64,000 nt of DNA from Posidonia oceanica. Its lineage: Eukaryota > Streptophyta > Magnoliopsida > Alismatales > Posidoniaceae. The position numbers and the translations under genes were made by a program. The stretch spans positions 123,957,001 through 124,021,000 of the forward strand of contig JAZBRS010000076.1 of assembly GCA_037176725.1 (NCBI GenBank). Reading direction: 5' to 3'. Under the pieces are notes generated by a model, which saw only the letters and a list, made by a program, of their open reading frames with translations, was not told the DNA's origin and did no database searches. Of the stretch, positions 44,801 to 57,130 are shown piece by piece. How positions within the stretch are numbered: position 1 is the stretch's first letter; every line of letters begins with the position of its first letter.

Positions 44801-47554
44801 TCTACGGGTGAAGAAAGCTACCTGTTTCCGTGGCTGAGGAGTCCCCCCGACGTTGGTCGACTTTGCAGAAGGCGGTGAGCTCGGTCTGGCTGCTGCGAGC
44901 GTCTCCGATGGCTTCTAGGCATCTGGTTCTACTCAGTGCGTTGCTCCGGAGCTTGCTGAATGATCGGAGGGCAGCTGTGAAGATCGGCGCGATAAGTGGG
45001 CTTGGTGGGTTCACAGTTGGTCACCGGTGGTGGGGATGGATGTCTGTTGCTCTCTGGATCAGTTGGAGGATGCCGGCGACTTGCTGGAGGTTGGGTGAAG
45101 GATTCTGGGTGGTTAAATTGGACTTTGGAGGTCTGAGGATGGAGTTTGCAGGTGTGGTGGTTTCGGGCAGAAAAAAGGCGTAGGTGTTTGTGGTGGTAGG
45201 CTTGGTCTGTGGTGAGAGTTGGGCTGAAGGCTTGGGTGGTTTAGGAAGGTGGTGATCTGGTGGATTAGGGGGTGGAGTTTGGGACGAAATGGGGGCCTGT
45301 GGTGTTGGGAATTTTTGAGAGGAAAGGAGTTGGGTTCTGCTGAGAATTTTGGGTGTTTGGGGGCAGTTTCTGGAGTGGAAAGGCTGAGGGATGGAGGGGC
45401 TGCGATGTTGGGATTCTAGGTGAGGTTGGGGGAGGAATTGGGTGCAGTTTATGGTCTGGAACCAATGTTGGTTTCAGTGGAAAGGAAGAGGAGGAAAAGG
45501 TCTGAATTTTGCAGAGGAAAGGGAGGAGAATTGCAAGGATTCTGGGTGCTGGACGCTTTCTCTCTCAGGAACACACGAAGAAAAATCGAAGGAGGAGAAG
45601 GCTTGGAAGTTTTAAGCAGCTGGGGAGGACAGACGCGCGCTGGGATTCAAATCCCCACCGGCGGGAGCACTGCTGCTGATGGAGAGGCGGTCGGCGAGAA
45701 GACGGGCAGTAAATGCCTTCCCGGAAGATCCGCTGAGTGCAAGAGGAGGAAGGTGGACTGGTGCTAAGGTGATCAGGAGGGAGAAGTGAAGTTGAATTTC
45801 AAAGAAGAGGAGGGAGTTGGTTCGCAGGAGGAGGAAGCGAAATCCGGGGAAGAAGAAGGAAGAAGAAGAAAGGTGGAACGCGGGCTGAAGGCTGCGGGCC
45901 GGGCTGTGAACTGAAAAAGAAAAGGAAAGAAAGAAAAGAAAGAAGGAAGGTGGGAACGGGCCGGACTGGGCCCAGCAGGAGAGAAAAAAAGAAAGAGAAA
46001 AAGGAAGAAAGGGAGAATTGGAAGGGAAAAAGAGGAGAAATAAATTGGATAAAAATGAAATAAAAAAAGATAAAATTATTAGAATGATTGTGTTTTAAGT
46101 TAGGACCTTGATTGAGTTTTTTAATGATCGTTTTTGGTTAGTTAATTAGGTTTAGAGGAATTTTGGGTTTGATTAGGGTTTTAAAGGTTTTCTTTGTCTT
46201 TGATTTGTTTTTTACTTTAATTAAATGTTTGTTAAGCCTTTTAAGTTGTTTTTTAATTATGTTTTTCTTGTTAAGTACTTGGGATGTTAGTTAGGATTTT
46301 TTAAAGTTTGCTTTTAAATTAATTAGAGTGGGTTTTAGATTTTTTGGATTTTAGTCTTTCTTTCTTAGGTCATCTTTGATTTGTTTTTTGATTTTTGTTT
46401 GTTAAGCTCTTTTAATATTTTTTAAATTAAGTTTTCATGTTAAGTTTTTAAGTGTTTTTGGATTTTTTTAATTGTCTGTTTTTCCTTTTACTTAGGTTTT
46501 TGAATTACTCTTTTTAAGTTTGTTATGTTAGGTTTTTCTTTTCCTTAAGTGATTGTCTTAGTGTGTTTTTTTTTAGTTGTTTTCTCCTCCTTTTTAGGAT
46601 TTGTTTTTGATTATTTTTTAGTGGGGTTTTTACTTTGTTTGTTTTGGTTACATTTTAGTTTTTTTTCCTGATTTTACAGCATTTTCTTTTGGTTTGTTTT
46701 GCATTTTTGAGCTTGCATTCTTGGTTTTCTATTTTAGCTGGATTTAGTTGGGTTTAGGTTTTTAATTGTTTATTTAATATTTTTAATTATTTTTCTTAGG
46801 GTTTTGGTTTGTTTTCCTTTTGTTTTAGAGTTTTAGGGGGTTTTAAGGATTTTTTAGGGACTTAGTAAAAGAAAGAAAAAGAAAAGGGGAAGGAAGAAGA
46901 AAGGGGAAAGAGAGGAGGAATAAAGGGGAAAGAGAGGAGTTGAAGGAAAATAATTTTTTGAAAATCAAAGAAAATGATAAAAATAAGATAAAAATAGGAA
47001 ATAGATTGAGGAGAGATGGATGCACAAGGGGGGCCCACAGCCAGGCAAGAAAAAAGGAGAGAAGGGGATGAAAAGAAGGAGGATAATCTGGAGAGAGAGA
47101 GGAGAGAGAAAAGAATAATCCTGGAGAGAGAAAACGATAATTTGGGTAAATGGAGGGCTTAAAGGTTTTGAAAAGGGGTGAAAATTAGGGAATGTGTAGC
47201 CTAGGGTTTCTAGTGTTGGTCCTAGGGCTTTGGTTTAGTTTTGAGAAAGTTTTGGAAGGGTTTTGAGGTGTAGAAAAGGGGTAGTTTTACCTAGGTTTTC
47301 TAGGATTTTTGGGAGTGGTTTTGGGTTGAGAATTTCTAAGAGTTTGGGTATGTTTGCTAAGTAGGGGGGATGGGTTTTCCTATAGCTTTTGAGTAAGTTT
47401 TGGGCTTGGAAAAGGGGTGTAGGCTTAGGTCAAGTTTAGGCTTGTTTTGAAGGGTAAGATGAAGAGGATTGGTGTAGTTTTGACCTAGGTTTAGATCCAG
47501 AAGTCACCAGAAGGTCCCAATTGGTTCTAGCCTGTCAAAATGGGGGGGTCAACA
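41816..47554 (-). mobile_element. 5' LTR of element C
   Basis: A 5739-bp LTR, on the minus strand TGTTGACCCCCCCATTTTGA ... GATTGGGATTACTACA. The start has CCCCCCC where other LTRs have ACACCCC. Architecture matches LTR A in reverse: A-rich sense tract (46090-46860), GC-rich part (44800-45700), U-rich sense tract (43440-44400), donor-like ACAG/GTAGCT at 44821-44820, donor-like CCAG/GTAAGT at 43174-43173 (a full consensus donor), 30-bp minisatellite (42470-42720), and the conserved block AGGTGTTAGGCACCCCCGAC at 42150-42169. Confidence 0.95.
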
Positions 47555-49785
47555 ATTAGGCTTGTACGTATCATTCCTATTCTCTTCTCCATCTTGTTAG
47601 GACTTGCACCTATCATTCCTGGCGGTCCGGTCTTTATTAGGCTTGAACTTATCATTCCCAACCTCTTCCTTGTTTTGTTAGGGCTTGCACCTATCATTCC
47701 TGGTGGTCCGGTCTTGATAAGGCTTGTACTTATCATTCCTGACCTCCTCCGAGTCGTGTCAGAGCTTGCACCTATCATTCCTGGTGGTCAAGTATTGATA
47801 AGGCTTGTACTTATCAATCCTGACCTCTTCCCGGCCTTGTTAGGGCTTGCACCTATCATTCCTAGTGGTCCTGTCTTGATACGGCATGTACTTATCATTC
47901 CTGACCTCTTCCAGGTCATGTTAGGGCTTGCACCTTTCATTCCTGGCGGTCCGGTCATCATAGGGCTTGTACTTATCATTCCGGACCTCTTCCGGGTCTT
48001 GTTAGGGCTTGCACCTATCATTCCTAGCGGTTTGGTCTTGATAAGGTTTCAACTTATCATTCCTGAACTCTTCGGGTCTTGTTAGGGCTTGCACCTATCA
48101 TTCCCTGTAGTCCAGTCTTGATAAGGCTTGTACTTATCATTCCTGACCTCTTCTAGGTCTTGTTTGGGCTGGCTCCTATCATTCCTGACCTCTTCCGGGT
48201 CCCGTTAGGGCTTACACCTATCATTCCAAGTGGTCTGGTCATGATAAGGCTTGTACTTATCATTCCAGTCCTCTTCGGGTCTTGTTAGGGCTTGCACCTA
48301 TCATTCCTGGCGGTCCGATCTTGATAAGGCTTGTACTTATCATTCCTGACATCTTCTGGGTCTTGTTGGGGCTTGCACCTATCATTCCAGGCGGTCCGGT
48401 CTTGATAAGGCTTGTACTTATCGTTCCTGACCTCCTCCAAGGCTTGTTTGGGCTTGCACCATTCGATCCTGGCTGTCCGGTCTTGATAAGGCATGTACTT
48501 ATCATTCCTGAACTCTTCCGGGTCTTGTTAGGGCTGGCACCTATCATTCCTGGCGGTTCGGTCATGATAAGGCTTGTACTTATCATTCCTAACCACTTTC
48601 AGGTCATGTTAGGGCTTGCTCCTATCATTCCTGGCGATCTGGTCTTCATAAGGCTTGTACTTATAATTCCTGACCTCTTCCGGGTCTTGTTAGGGCTTGC
48701 ACCAATCATTCCGGGCGATCCGGTCATGGAAAGGCTTGTACTTATCATTCTTGACATCTTCCAGGTCTTGTTAGGGCTTGCACCTACCATTCCTGGCGGT
48801 TTGGTCTTGATAAGGCTCGTACTTATCATTCCTGACCTCTTCCTGGTCTTGTTAGGGTTTCCAACTATCATTCCTGGGGGTCCGGTCTTGATTAGGCATG
48901 AACTAATTCTTCCTGACCTCTTACGGGTTTTGTTAGGGCTTGCACCAATCATTCCTGGCGTTTCGGTCTTGATAAGCTTGTACTCATCATTCCTGACCTC
49001 TTCCGGGTCTTGTTAGGGCTTGTACCTATCATTCCTGGTGGTCTGGTCTTGACAAGACTTGTACTAATCATTCCTGACCTCTTCCGGATCTTGTTCGGGC
49101 TTGCACCTATCATTCCGGGCGGTTCGGTCATGAAAAGGCTTGTACTTATCATTCCTGATATCTTCCGGGTCTTGTTAGGGCTTGCACCTATCATTCCTGG
49201 CGGTCCGGTCTTCATTAGGCTTCTACTTATCATTCCTGACCTCTTCCGGGTATTGTTTGAGCTTGCACCCATCATTCCTGGCGATCCGATCTTGATAAGG
49301 CTTCTACTTATCGTTCCTGACCTCTTCTTGGTCATGTTAGGGCTTGCACCTATCATTCCTGGCGGTCTGGTCTTCATAAGGCTTGTACTTATCATTCCAG
49401 ACCAATTTCGGGTCTTGTTAGGGCTTGCACCTATCATTCCTGGTGGTCCGGTCGTGACAAGGCTTGTACTAATCATTCCTGACCTCTTCCAGATCTTGTT
49501 CGGGCTTGCACTTATCATTCCTAGCGGTCCGGTCTTGTTAAGGCTTGTACCTATCATTCCTGACCTCTTCCATGTCTTGTTAGGGCTTGCACTAGTAATT
49601 CCAGGTGGTCCGTTCTTGATAAGGCTTGTACTTATCATTCCTGACCTCTTCCGGGACTTGTTAGGGCTTGAACCAACCATTCCTGGCGGTCCGGTCATGA
49701 TAAGGCTCGTACATAACATTCTTGACCTCTTCCGGGTCATGTTAGGGCTTGCACTTTTCATTCCTGGTGGTTCGGTCTTGATAAG
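47555..49785. repeat. 81-bp satellite array, block 3 (about 27 monomers)
   Basis: Same satellite and same orientation as blocks 1 and 2, between the 5' LTR of element C and the 3' LTR of element D. A half-monomer deletion is visible near 48170-48200. The left end starts with ATTAG and the right end finishes with ATAAG, both at monomer positions 37-41. Confidence 0.96.
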
Positions 49786-52700
49786 TGTAGTAATCCCAAT
49801 CGGAATCAGGCTTACTATTAGCGGCGATTGATCCGAGGAAGAGGCTCAACTCGAAAACACTTAAAATCGAGGAGAAAAAGGAAGATAAGACAATTTAGAG
49901 TCGCCACCATGTCTATTAACGGATGACAAGGAAAACCGGGGGAAATACGTGGATTAATACGCAAAACCAAGCAAGAAATGCAAAGCAAAGCAATGCAAAG
50001 GAAAACAAATGCAAATGAGATGACTCTAGCCTAGGATAAGGCGATATGGTCATTGCGGGCCAAAAGACAGGGCAAGGACTCCTGTTACGCATGGGGAAGG
50101 TGTTAGGCACCCCCGACACGCCCGAGAATTGGTCTTTCTAGGCTTACGCTCGCATACGCAGGGAAATGCAGATTTGAATGCCTATGTGCCTAAATGAATG
50201 CTCAAGGTGTGCTCTAAGTGGAAGGATGCAAAGCAAGGAAGTAAATGGGCTGTCTAAGTGCTCAGCTACGCTGTCAGTGTTCAGAACCAAGCGAAACCCA
50301 GTTCGTGAGAACTCCAAGCAGTAAGCATCACGGCCCTATATGCAAATGCAAGCGAAAAACCAAAGCGACAGTAAAACCATGCAGATGCAAGCGACGTGCA
50401 AGAGAAAACAGCGTAAAACACGCGAAACAAAGCAAGAAACGAGAGCAGCACGCAAAACGGTGCAAAAAGACAAGACGGGCACGCAAAATGGTGCCAAAAA
50501 CAAAGCGGGCACGCGAAACGGTGCCAAAAGCGAAGCGGGCATGCAAAACAGCACAAAAGAGAAAGTAGGCACGCAAAATGGTGCCAAAATGAGAGCGGGC
50601 ACACAAAACTATGCCAAAACAAGGCGAGCGTGCAAAACGGCATGAAAGACAAAGCAGGCACGCAAAACGGTGCCAAAAGCAGCGAGATAAAACCTCGGAA
50701 AAGCCGTGCGAATGCTAATGCAGAGAAAGAGATTGGAAGAAGCAAAAGGAGAAGTAGAACAACGCATGTGTGAAAACAGGCGCTGTCCGGGGCCACACAG
50801 AGTAGGTGTGAAGACCTACAAAGGGGAAAGTAAGCAAACGGAGGGATTACCACTTCTTTGTGACCGTTTCCCACTAAACCATTCCACGATGTATCTCGCA
50901 TGCTGCCCAAAGCTTGCGGTGCGATCGGATCGTGGAAAAGGGGGAAGAAGGTCGCATTAAGTGGCGAATCCAGGGAAAACACAACACGAAACACTCAGGA
51001 GTACGCGAAACGGGGATTGGAGTTGATAGACAAGAAGAGGAGGCCTTATTCTACATGCTCAAAGAGACAGAAAGCGAAAACAAGGCAAAGGATGCAAATG
51101 GCATGCGAATGAATGCAATGCAGGGGTTCAGGAGGACATACCTGGAAATCCTGGGGCCTGATCTGAAATCCACTTGGTCTATGCTGAAGAGCGCTTTGCC
51201 GCGGTCGTCTGGGCAGCTTATTTGAGAAGATCCAACGGCCGGATTGGAAGATATCGCAGCTTCAAGGTAGGAGGGCCAGAACAGGGGAGAAGAACAGATC
51301 TAAGTGTTCAGGAGGTCCTAGGGGTGTGCAAAAAGGTCCTCCCAAGTGAAAGGGAGCTAAGGGGCTTTGGTGTGTGCAAAAGATGCTAAATGCAAGACTA
51401 TATGATTGCAAATGCTTGCAGGAAGTAGGAAAAGACACAAGGGGATTTTTAGAAAAACTGGGGTTCAAATGCTATCTTTTTAAAAAAGGCGGGCTTAAAT
51501 GCAAAGGTTTGAAAAAGGTTAGGGCCCACAGGGGAGAGTTTTGAAAACAGGAGAGGGCAGAGGGTTATTTTGCAAAAGACTGGGTTCAGAAAGCCATTTT
51601 GAAAAGAGGGTATGCATTGGAAGAAGTTTTGAAAACAAAAAGAAATCAGAATGCAATTTTGGAAAAACTAGGGTCTAAAGTGCAAATTTTCCAGAAAACA
51701 GGGTTCTGGGGAGTCCGGGAATGCAAGTGGAGGGTCTACTTGCAATTTTGTAAGCATGGGAGCTAAGATGCAACTTTAGGGACAAAACAGTCTTTTTACA
51801 TAACTTTAAAGGGATGCAAGGGCCTATGTGTCATTTTTAAATCATGCAGGGGTCAAACATGCAATTCTATATGCAAAACATGCTCTGAAAACAGAAAGGC
51901 AGGACTGATGTGCAATTTTTGGGAAAAACAGGGTTCAAAATGCAATGTAATAAGCTAAAATGCATGCAAAATGATTACTGTCCATTTAAAAAGGACCTAT
52001 ATGCAAAAATAAAAAAACAGGAGGCAAAATATGCAATGCAGTATGCAAAAATCAAAAATGAAACCTAAGTTTCTACAGTCCATGGACCTAAGTGCAAAAT
52101 CAGTAAAACATGGGGACACAGAATGCAATTTCATATGGTAAAATGCATGCAAATAAATGGACTGATTTAAAGCAGGACCTATATGCAAAAATTGAAAACA
52201 GGAGGACTAAAATGCAAAAGATTACCACTACACAGCACAGTAAAAGGACTAAAAGGAAAATACTGAAAAGCATGAATAGAAGCAGCAATTTAGCATGATA
52301 TTAAATTAAAAACTAAGCAACTTAAATAAACTAAGGACCAGAACGCAAAAATATAAAAACTTAAGGCGGAAATGTAATGTTTGCATAGAAACTATATTAC
52401 TGGAAAAATAACTAAACAGTAATCTGCCGGCGGTGAGAGGTACTGTAGCAGTGAGCCACCGGACCTCAGCACCGCCGGCACAGAGGGCTTGAGGAGACGC
52501 AGGAGGGCGGAGGCTGCTGCCGGCGTTCGTGCGGAGCTCCGGAGACCATCGGGGCGTCGTTCCGTCGGCTGGAGCATCTGGAGGACCGGAGGCCGGCGCC
52601 GGAGAAGACGACCTGTCCGGCGAGTCGAGGACGGAGCAGGAGGAGCGGAGCCTTGCTTCTGGATGGCAGGAAAGCAGCAGAGGGAGGAGAGAGAGCGGAG

Positions 52701-55621
52701 AGAGTGAGAAATTACCTATCTTCGCACCTAGAATGCACTCCCGACCTCGGCAGTGTCAGAACTAGCCGGCGATGGCTGTTTGGTTGCAGCGGCGATCTCC
52801 AGCGGCTCGTGGTGGCTGGGACTCCTTCAAGACGATCTCCCGGTGCTCCCCGAATGATTGGACCGAGCTTCTGCAGCTCGAGCGGAGAAATGGATTCTGT
52901 GGGTTGTCAGTAAGCAGCCGGAGGTGGGGGGCCTTGTCTGCTGCTCGTCCGGCGAAGCGGAGCCTTCCGGGGGGTTGCTGGGAGTCTGGCGAGGGGATTT
53001 AGGTGATCGGAGGGGTTTTCTAGAGAGTGCGGAAGGAATTTGAGAGTCGGGTCGATTTTGGGTCTGTGGTCAGCTAAGGTGTTTGTTGTGGAGTTCGGAA
53101 GCTGTGGTGGATGGTTGGGTTCGAGGTCGGAGGCTCTGGAAAGGTGGTGGTTCAAGGATTGTTTGGGTGGATTTTGGGAGAAGGCTGTAGGCTGAAGTGG
53201 AGGGAATTGCTGAAGGAGGAGTGTTGGGTTGCAGTGGTGATTAGGTGGAGTTTCAGGGCGGTTTTAGGTGGTGAAAAGGCAATGGGATGGCGGGAGATGA
53301 AGGCTGGTAGTCGGGTGAGATTGGGGAAGCAACTGGGAGGAGAATGGAGGCTGTGAAGGGTCTGCTTCCTGGAAAAGGAAGAGGAGGCTTTGCTGGAGGT
53401 TTCTGAATGGGAATGGATGGTGGCTGCTGAAGGCTTTGGAGGAGGATTCCGGGAAGGATTCAGGGTCTTTTTTGGTTCTGGAAGAAGGGTGAGAGAGCTG
53501 GGAACTTGGTCTTTGCAGGTGTGTAAGCCGAACCTCCTTTGGATCCAAAATCTCAGCCTTTTTATTCCTCCAAAGTCTGCTAGTTTCCAACGGTCAATGG
53601 GAGAGGGCATGGGTCTCTGTCCTTGGTTTCAGGCCACAGGGCAAGGTGGTGATGGAGGTCGTGGGTAGTGGGGAGTGCTGGGAAGTCAAGGTAGCTGTCA
53701 GGGAGGTTTGAAAAAAAAGGAGGGAGGCTGCTGTCGTTTGCCGGTTGTGAGAGGAGGAGAAGAATGGAACAAGAAGAAGAAGAAGAAGAGAAGGAGGGAA
53801 AGAGGAAGGAGAAATTGGCCGTGAGCTGGGCCTGGAATACAGTAGAAGAAAAGAAATTAAGAAAGAAGGAAAGAAGGAGGGGTAGAAAAGAAAGGGAAGT
53901 AGGAAGAAAAAGAAAGAAAGAGGAGAAAGAAGGAAGAAAATAAAAATAAAAATAAAATAAAAATAGAAAAGGATGGGAAGAGTTTTTAGAATGGTTGTGT
54001 TTAGGTTAGGATTTTAATTAGGTTTTTTAATGATTGTTTTGGGTTAATTGGTGTGTTTTGGGCTTGATTAGGGTTTTAGAGTTTTCTTTTTTCTTTAATT
54101 CATTTTCCATTTGATTAAGTGTTTGTTAAGTCTTTTCAAATTGTTTTTTTTAAATTGTATTTTTCTTGTTAAGCACTTAGGATGTTAATTAGGATTTTTA
54201 AGATTTATTTTTATATTAATTAGAATGGGTTTTGGGCTTTTTAGTTCTAGCCTTTTAGGTTTTTCTTTCTTAAGTCTTTTGAATTAGGTTTTGATTTTTT
54301 ATTTGTTAATTTTTCTTGATGTTTTTTTTAATTGGGTTTCTCTTTTTATTGATTAAGTTTTGTTAAATCTTTTTAATGTGTTTCTTATTTTCTTTTTAAT
54401 TAAGTCCTTAGGTTGTTTTTTCCTTAGGTTTGTTAGGTTAGGCTTTTTCTTTCATTAGTTGTTTATCTTAGGGTTCTTAATTGTTCTGCTTCTTTTTAGA
54501 GTTTGTTTTTTAATTATTTTGATAGGGTTTTTACTTTTATTGGGTTTTGATTTTGTTTTAGTTTTTTCCTTGATTTTACAGTATTTTCTTTTGGTTTGTT
54601 TTGCATTTTTTAGCTTGCATGTTTGATTTCCTATTTTAGCTTGAATTAGTTAGGTTTAAGTTTTTAATTGCTTGTTTAATGTTTTTTAATTTTTTTTCTT
54701 AGAGATCTGATTTGTTTCCCTCATGTTTTAAAGTTTTACAGATTTTTAGGGGTTTTTATGGATTTTAGCAAAAGAAAGAAAAGGAAAGGAGAAGGAAGAA
54801 GAAAAGAGAAAAAGGGAGAAATAAAAGGGAAAGAGATGAGCTGGAGGAAAACGATTTTTTAAAATTCAGGGAAAATGTTAAAAATAACGTAAAAATAGGA
54901 ATAAGGTAGAGAAAGGGTAGAAGCACAAAGGGGGCCCACAGCCAAGCAAGAAAAGAGCAAGAGGGTGATGAAAAGAGAGATGATAATTAGGAGAGAGAGA
55001 GGAGAGAGAAAATGATAGTCCAGGAGAGAGAAAAGGATAATTTGGGTAAATGGAAGGCTTAGGAGTCTTGGAATGGGATGAAAATTGGGGAGTGGGTAGG
55101 CTAGGGCTTGGAGTGCTGCGTCTGAAGTTTTGGTTTGATTTCATGATGGTTTTGGAAGGGTTTTAAGGTGTAGAAAAAAGGGGAGTTTTACCTAGGTTTT
55201 CTAGGGTTTTTGGGAATGGGTTAGGCTTGAAAGTTTCTAAGTGTTTAGGTGGGTTTGTTAAGTGGGTGTTGGTGGATTTTCCTGCGGATTTTGGTCAGGT
55301 TTTGAGCTTGGGAAGAGGGTTAAAGGCTTAGGTCAAGTTTGGCTTGTTTTGAAGGGTAAAGAGGAGGGTTAGGGTTTGGTTTGGACCTAGGTTTGGATGG
55401 TTTTAGGGCAAGGTCTTGGATGGTTTCAGGGTAAGGTTTTGAGAGGGTTTTGGGGTGGTTTTCTGGGTTAGAAAATGAGTGTAGTTCTAGGTTTGGTTTT
55501 GAGGTTTGAGGTGGGGTTTTGATTTGAAAGGAAGGGTGAGGGGGAAGGTGTAATTTTGGGTTTCTTTCCTAGCCGCCCGAGAGACCTGCCGATTCAGCCT
55601 TGTCGAAATGGGGTGTCAACA
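49786..55621 (-). mobile_element. 3' LTR of element D
   Basis: A 5836-bp LTR, on the minus strand TGTTGACACCCCATTTCGAC ... GGGATTACTACA. It belongs to a third subfamily: its start diverges from LTRs A-C, but the A-rich tract, U-rich tract, 30-bp minisatellite (50415-50690), the conserved block near 50097-50118 and both donor-like sites (52715-52714 and 51141-51140) keep their order. A TATA-like AATAAAAAGG on the minus strand lies at about 53560. No gene inside. Confidence 0.94.
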
Positions 55622-55687
55622 GATGCCCCTCCCTGAGCGAGGTCAAGGGGACTGAGACCACTGCTCAGGGTTGAGAAGACGCCCCAT
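55608..55687 (-). promoter_or_regulatory. Polypurine tract of element D inside an imperfect stem-loop
   Basis: PPT on the minus strand CTCAGGGAGGGGCATC (55637-55622), identical to that of element C. Stem parts: ATGGGGTGTCAAC (55608-55620) with GGTTGA and GCCCCAT (55681-55687), and CCCTGAGC (55631-55638) with GCTCAGGG (55663-55670). Loop and bulge bases differ from element C while the stems hold. Confidence 0.8.
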
Positions 55688-56180
55688 TCGACTAGAGAGC
55701 CAAATGATTTGCTATTGGCGTGAGTTACTTATTCGGCGGATACACCGAACGTCGTAGCCCGTTGCTGCAATGCAAGATGCTAATGCAGATGGATGAAATG
55801 CAATGCATACAATGCATGCTAGTGCAGATGTAATGCAAATGTTAGTGCAAAGGTTAGTACAGATAAGAATGCTGATGCAGTGCAGATGATATTGATGATG
55901 TTAGACTGGCATGTAATGCTAGCAATTGAAGGTGCAGAGATGGTGCGAAAGAAATGCTAAAAGAAGGGAAAGCACGATGTGGCGCGAGGATCTGGCAGGA
56001 GGGCCAGACTTGCACGACAAAGCCAGGGAAAAAAAAAGGGTGCAGCTTGTCCCCGCCCGGGGAGCGAGCTAGCAGAAAAGGAAAAAGGGGGGTGCGAGGG
56101 GAGAGAGGCCAACTCTCCTATCGCCAAAAAGGGGGGTGCGCGACTTTGCCTTCCTGGGACAAGGCCACGCCAAAAAAGGT
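55688..56180 (-). other. 3' UTR of element D, non-repeat part
   Basis: The first 100 bp resemble the matching part of element C (TTACTTATTCGGCGGATACA). The rest is low-complexity sequence with many ATGCAAATG-like words. No gene is recognised. Confidence 0.6.
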
Positions 56181-57030
56181 GATAAGGTGACGGGCTTATC
56201 GTCTGGATAGTTTACGGTCCTATCAACCGGAAGTGATAGTTTAGGTTATCAGCCTGGAGTGATAGTTTACGGTCCTATCAACCGGAGCAGTTGTGAGTGA
56301 TAGTTACTGGATATCAGCCGTATAACAGGGTTGTGTGGGATAGTTTACAGTCCTATCAACTGGCGGATAGTTTACAGACCTATCAACTGGCGGATAGTTT
56401 ACAGACCTATCAACTGGCGGATAGTTTACAGACCTATCAACTAGAAGCCACAAACTATGAGTGATAGTTACTGGGTATCAGCCGTATAACGCAAATGTCA
56501 GATAGTTTACAGTCCTATCAACTGGAACGATAGTTTACAGACCTATCAACTGGCGGATAGTTTACATACCTATCAACTGGCGGATAGTTTACAGTCCTAT
56601 CAACTGGAAATGGCATTTGCGAGGGACAGTTACTGGGTGTCAGCCGTATAACATGATTGCGCGTGATAGTTTACAGTCCTATCAACTGGAGGATAGTTTA
56701 CAGACCTATCAACTGGCAGATAGTTTACAGACCTATCAACTGGCGGATAGTTTACAGACCTATCAACTGGAAACGCGCAATGATGAGGGATAGTTACTGG
56801 ATATCAGCCGTATAATGCAATTACTGGTGATAGTTTAGGATATCAGCCTAGCGATAGTTTACAGTCCTATCAACTGGCGGATAGTTTACAGACCTATCAA
56901 CTGGAGGATAGTTTACAGACCTATCAACTGGAAATCGCAATTGCAAGGGACAGTTACTGGATGTCAGCCGTATAACACAACTGCGGGCCAACCATGGATC
57001 GGCCCAGATGATAGTTTAGGTTATCAACCT
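56181..57030 (-). repeat. 27-bp hairpin repeats in a higher-order array of about 163 bp
   Basis: Seventeen units of the form GATAGTTTACAGACCTATC plus AACTGGCG (27 bp, arms GATAG and CTATC). A different unit, GA(T/C)AGTTACTGG..(A/G)T(A/G)TCAGCCGTATAA, interrupts them at 56299, 56463, 56625, 56789 and 56949, every 160-164 bp. The array opens with GATAAGGTGACGGGCTTATC at 56181, whose arms match the satellite hairpin. Confidence 0.92.
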
Positions 57031-57130
57031 GAGAGAGCTGTGATTGATGATTGATTGACTGAGAGATTGATAAGAAAAAGAGTGATTGATTGATTGAGTG
57101 ATTGATAAGGAAGAGAGGTGATTGATGATT

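Larger units (their letters stand above)
31749..47554 (-). mobile_element. Element C: non-autonomous derivative (gag only) with truncated 3' LTR
   Basis: Reads right to left: 5' LTR 47554-41816, PBS 41814-41797, repeat-rich leader, gag 39841-37673, long 3' UTR, PPT 33638-33623, and the first 1874 bp of the 3' LTR (33622-31749). No protease, RT, RNase H or integrase is present. The fragment of 3' LTR and the matching part of the 5' LTR differ at roughly 2 percent of positions by eye, mostly transitions clustered in the GC-rich end, so the insertion is fairly young. The right flank of the 5' LTR is ATTAG (CTAAT in element orientation); the other flank was lost in the fusion with element B. Confidence 0.92.

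Noticed and set aside
15692..47559. Elements B and C as one composite unit with a shared target duplication
   Set aside because: The outer flanks are TCCGG and ATTAG and do not match. The satellite phases differ by only about five bases, but that is explained by insertion near the same hairpin.
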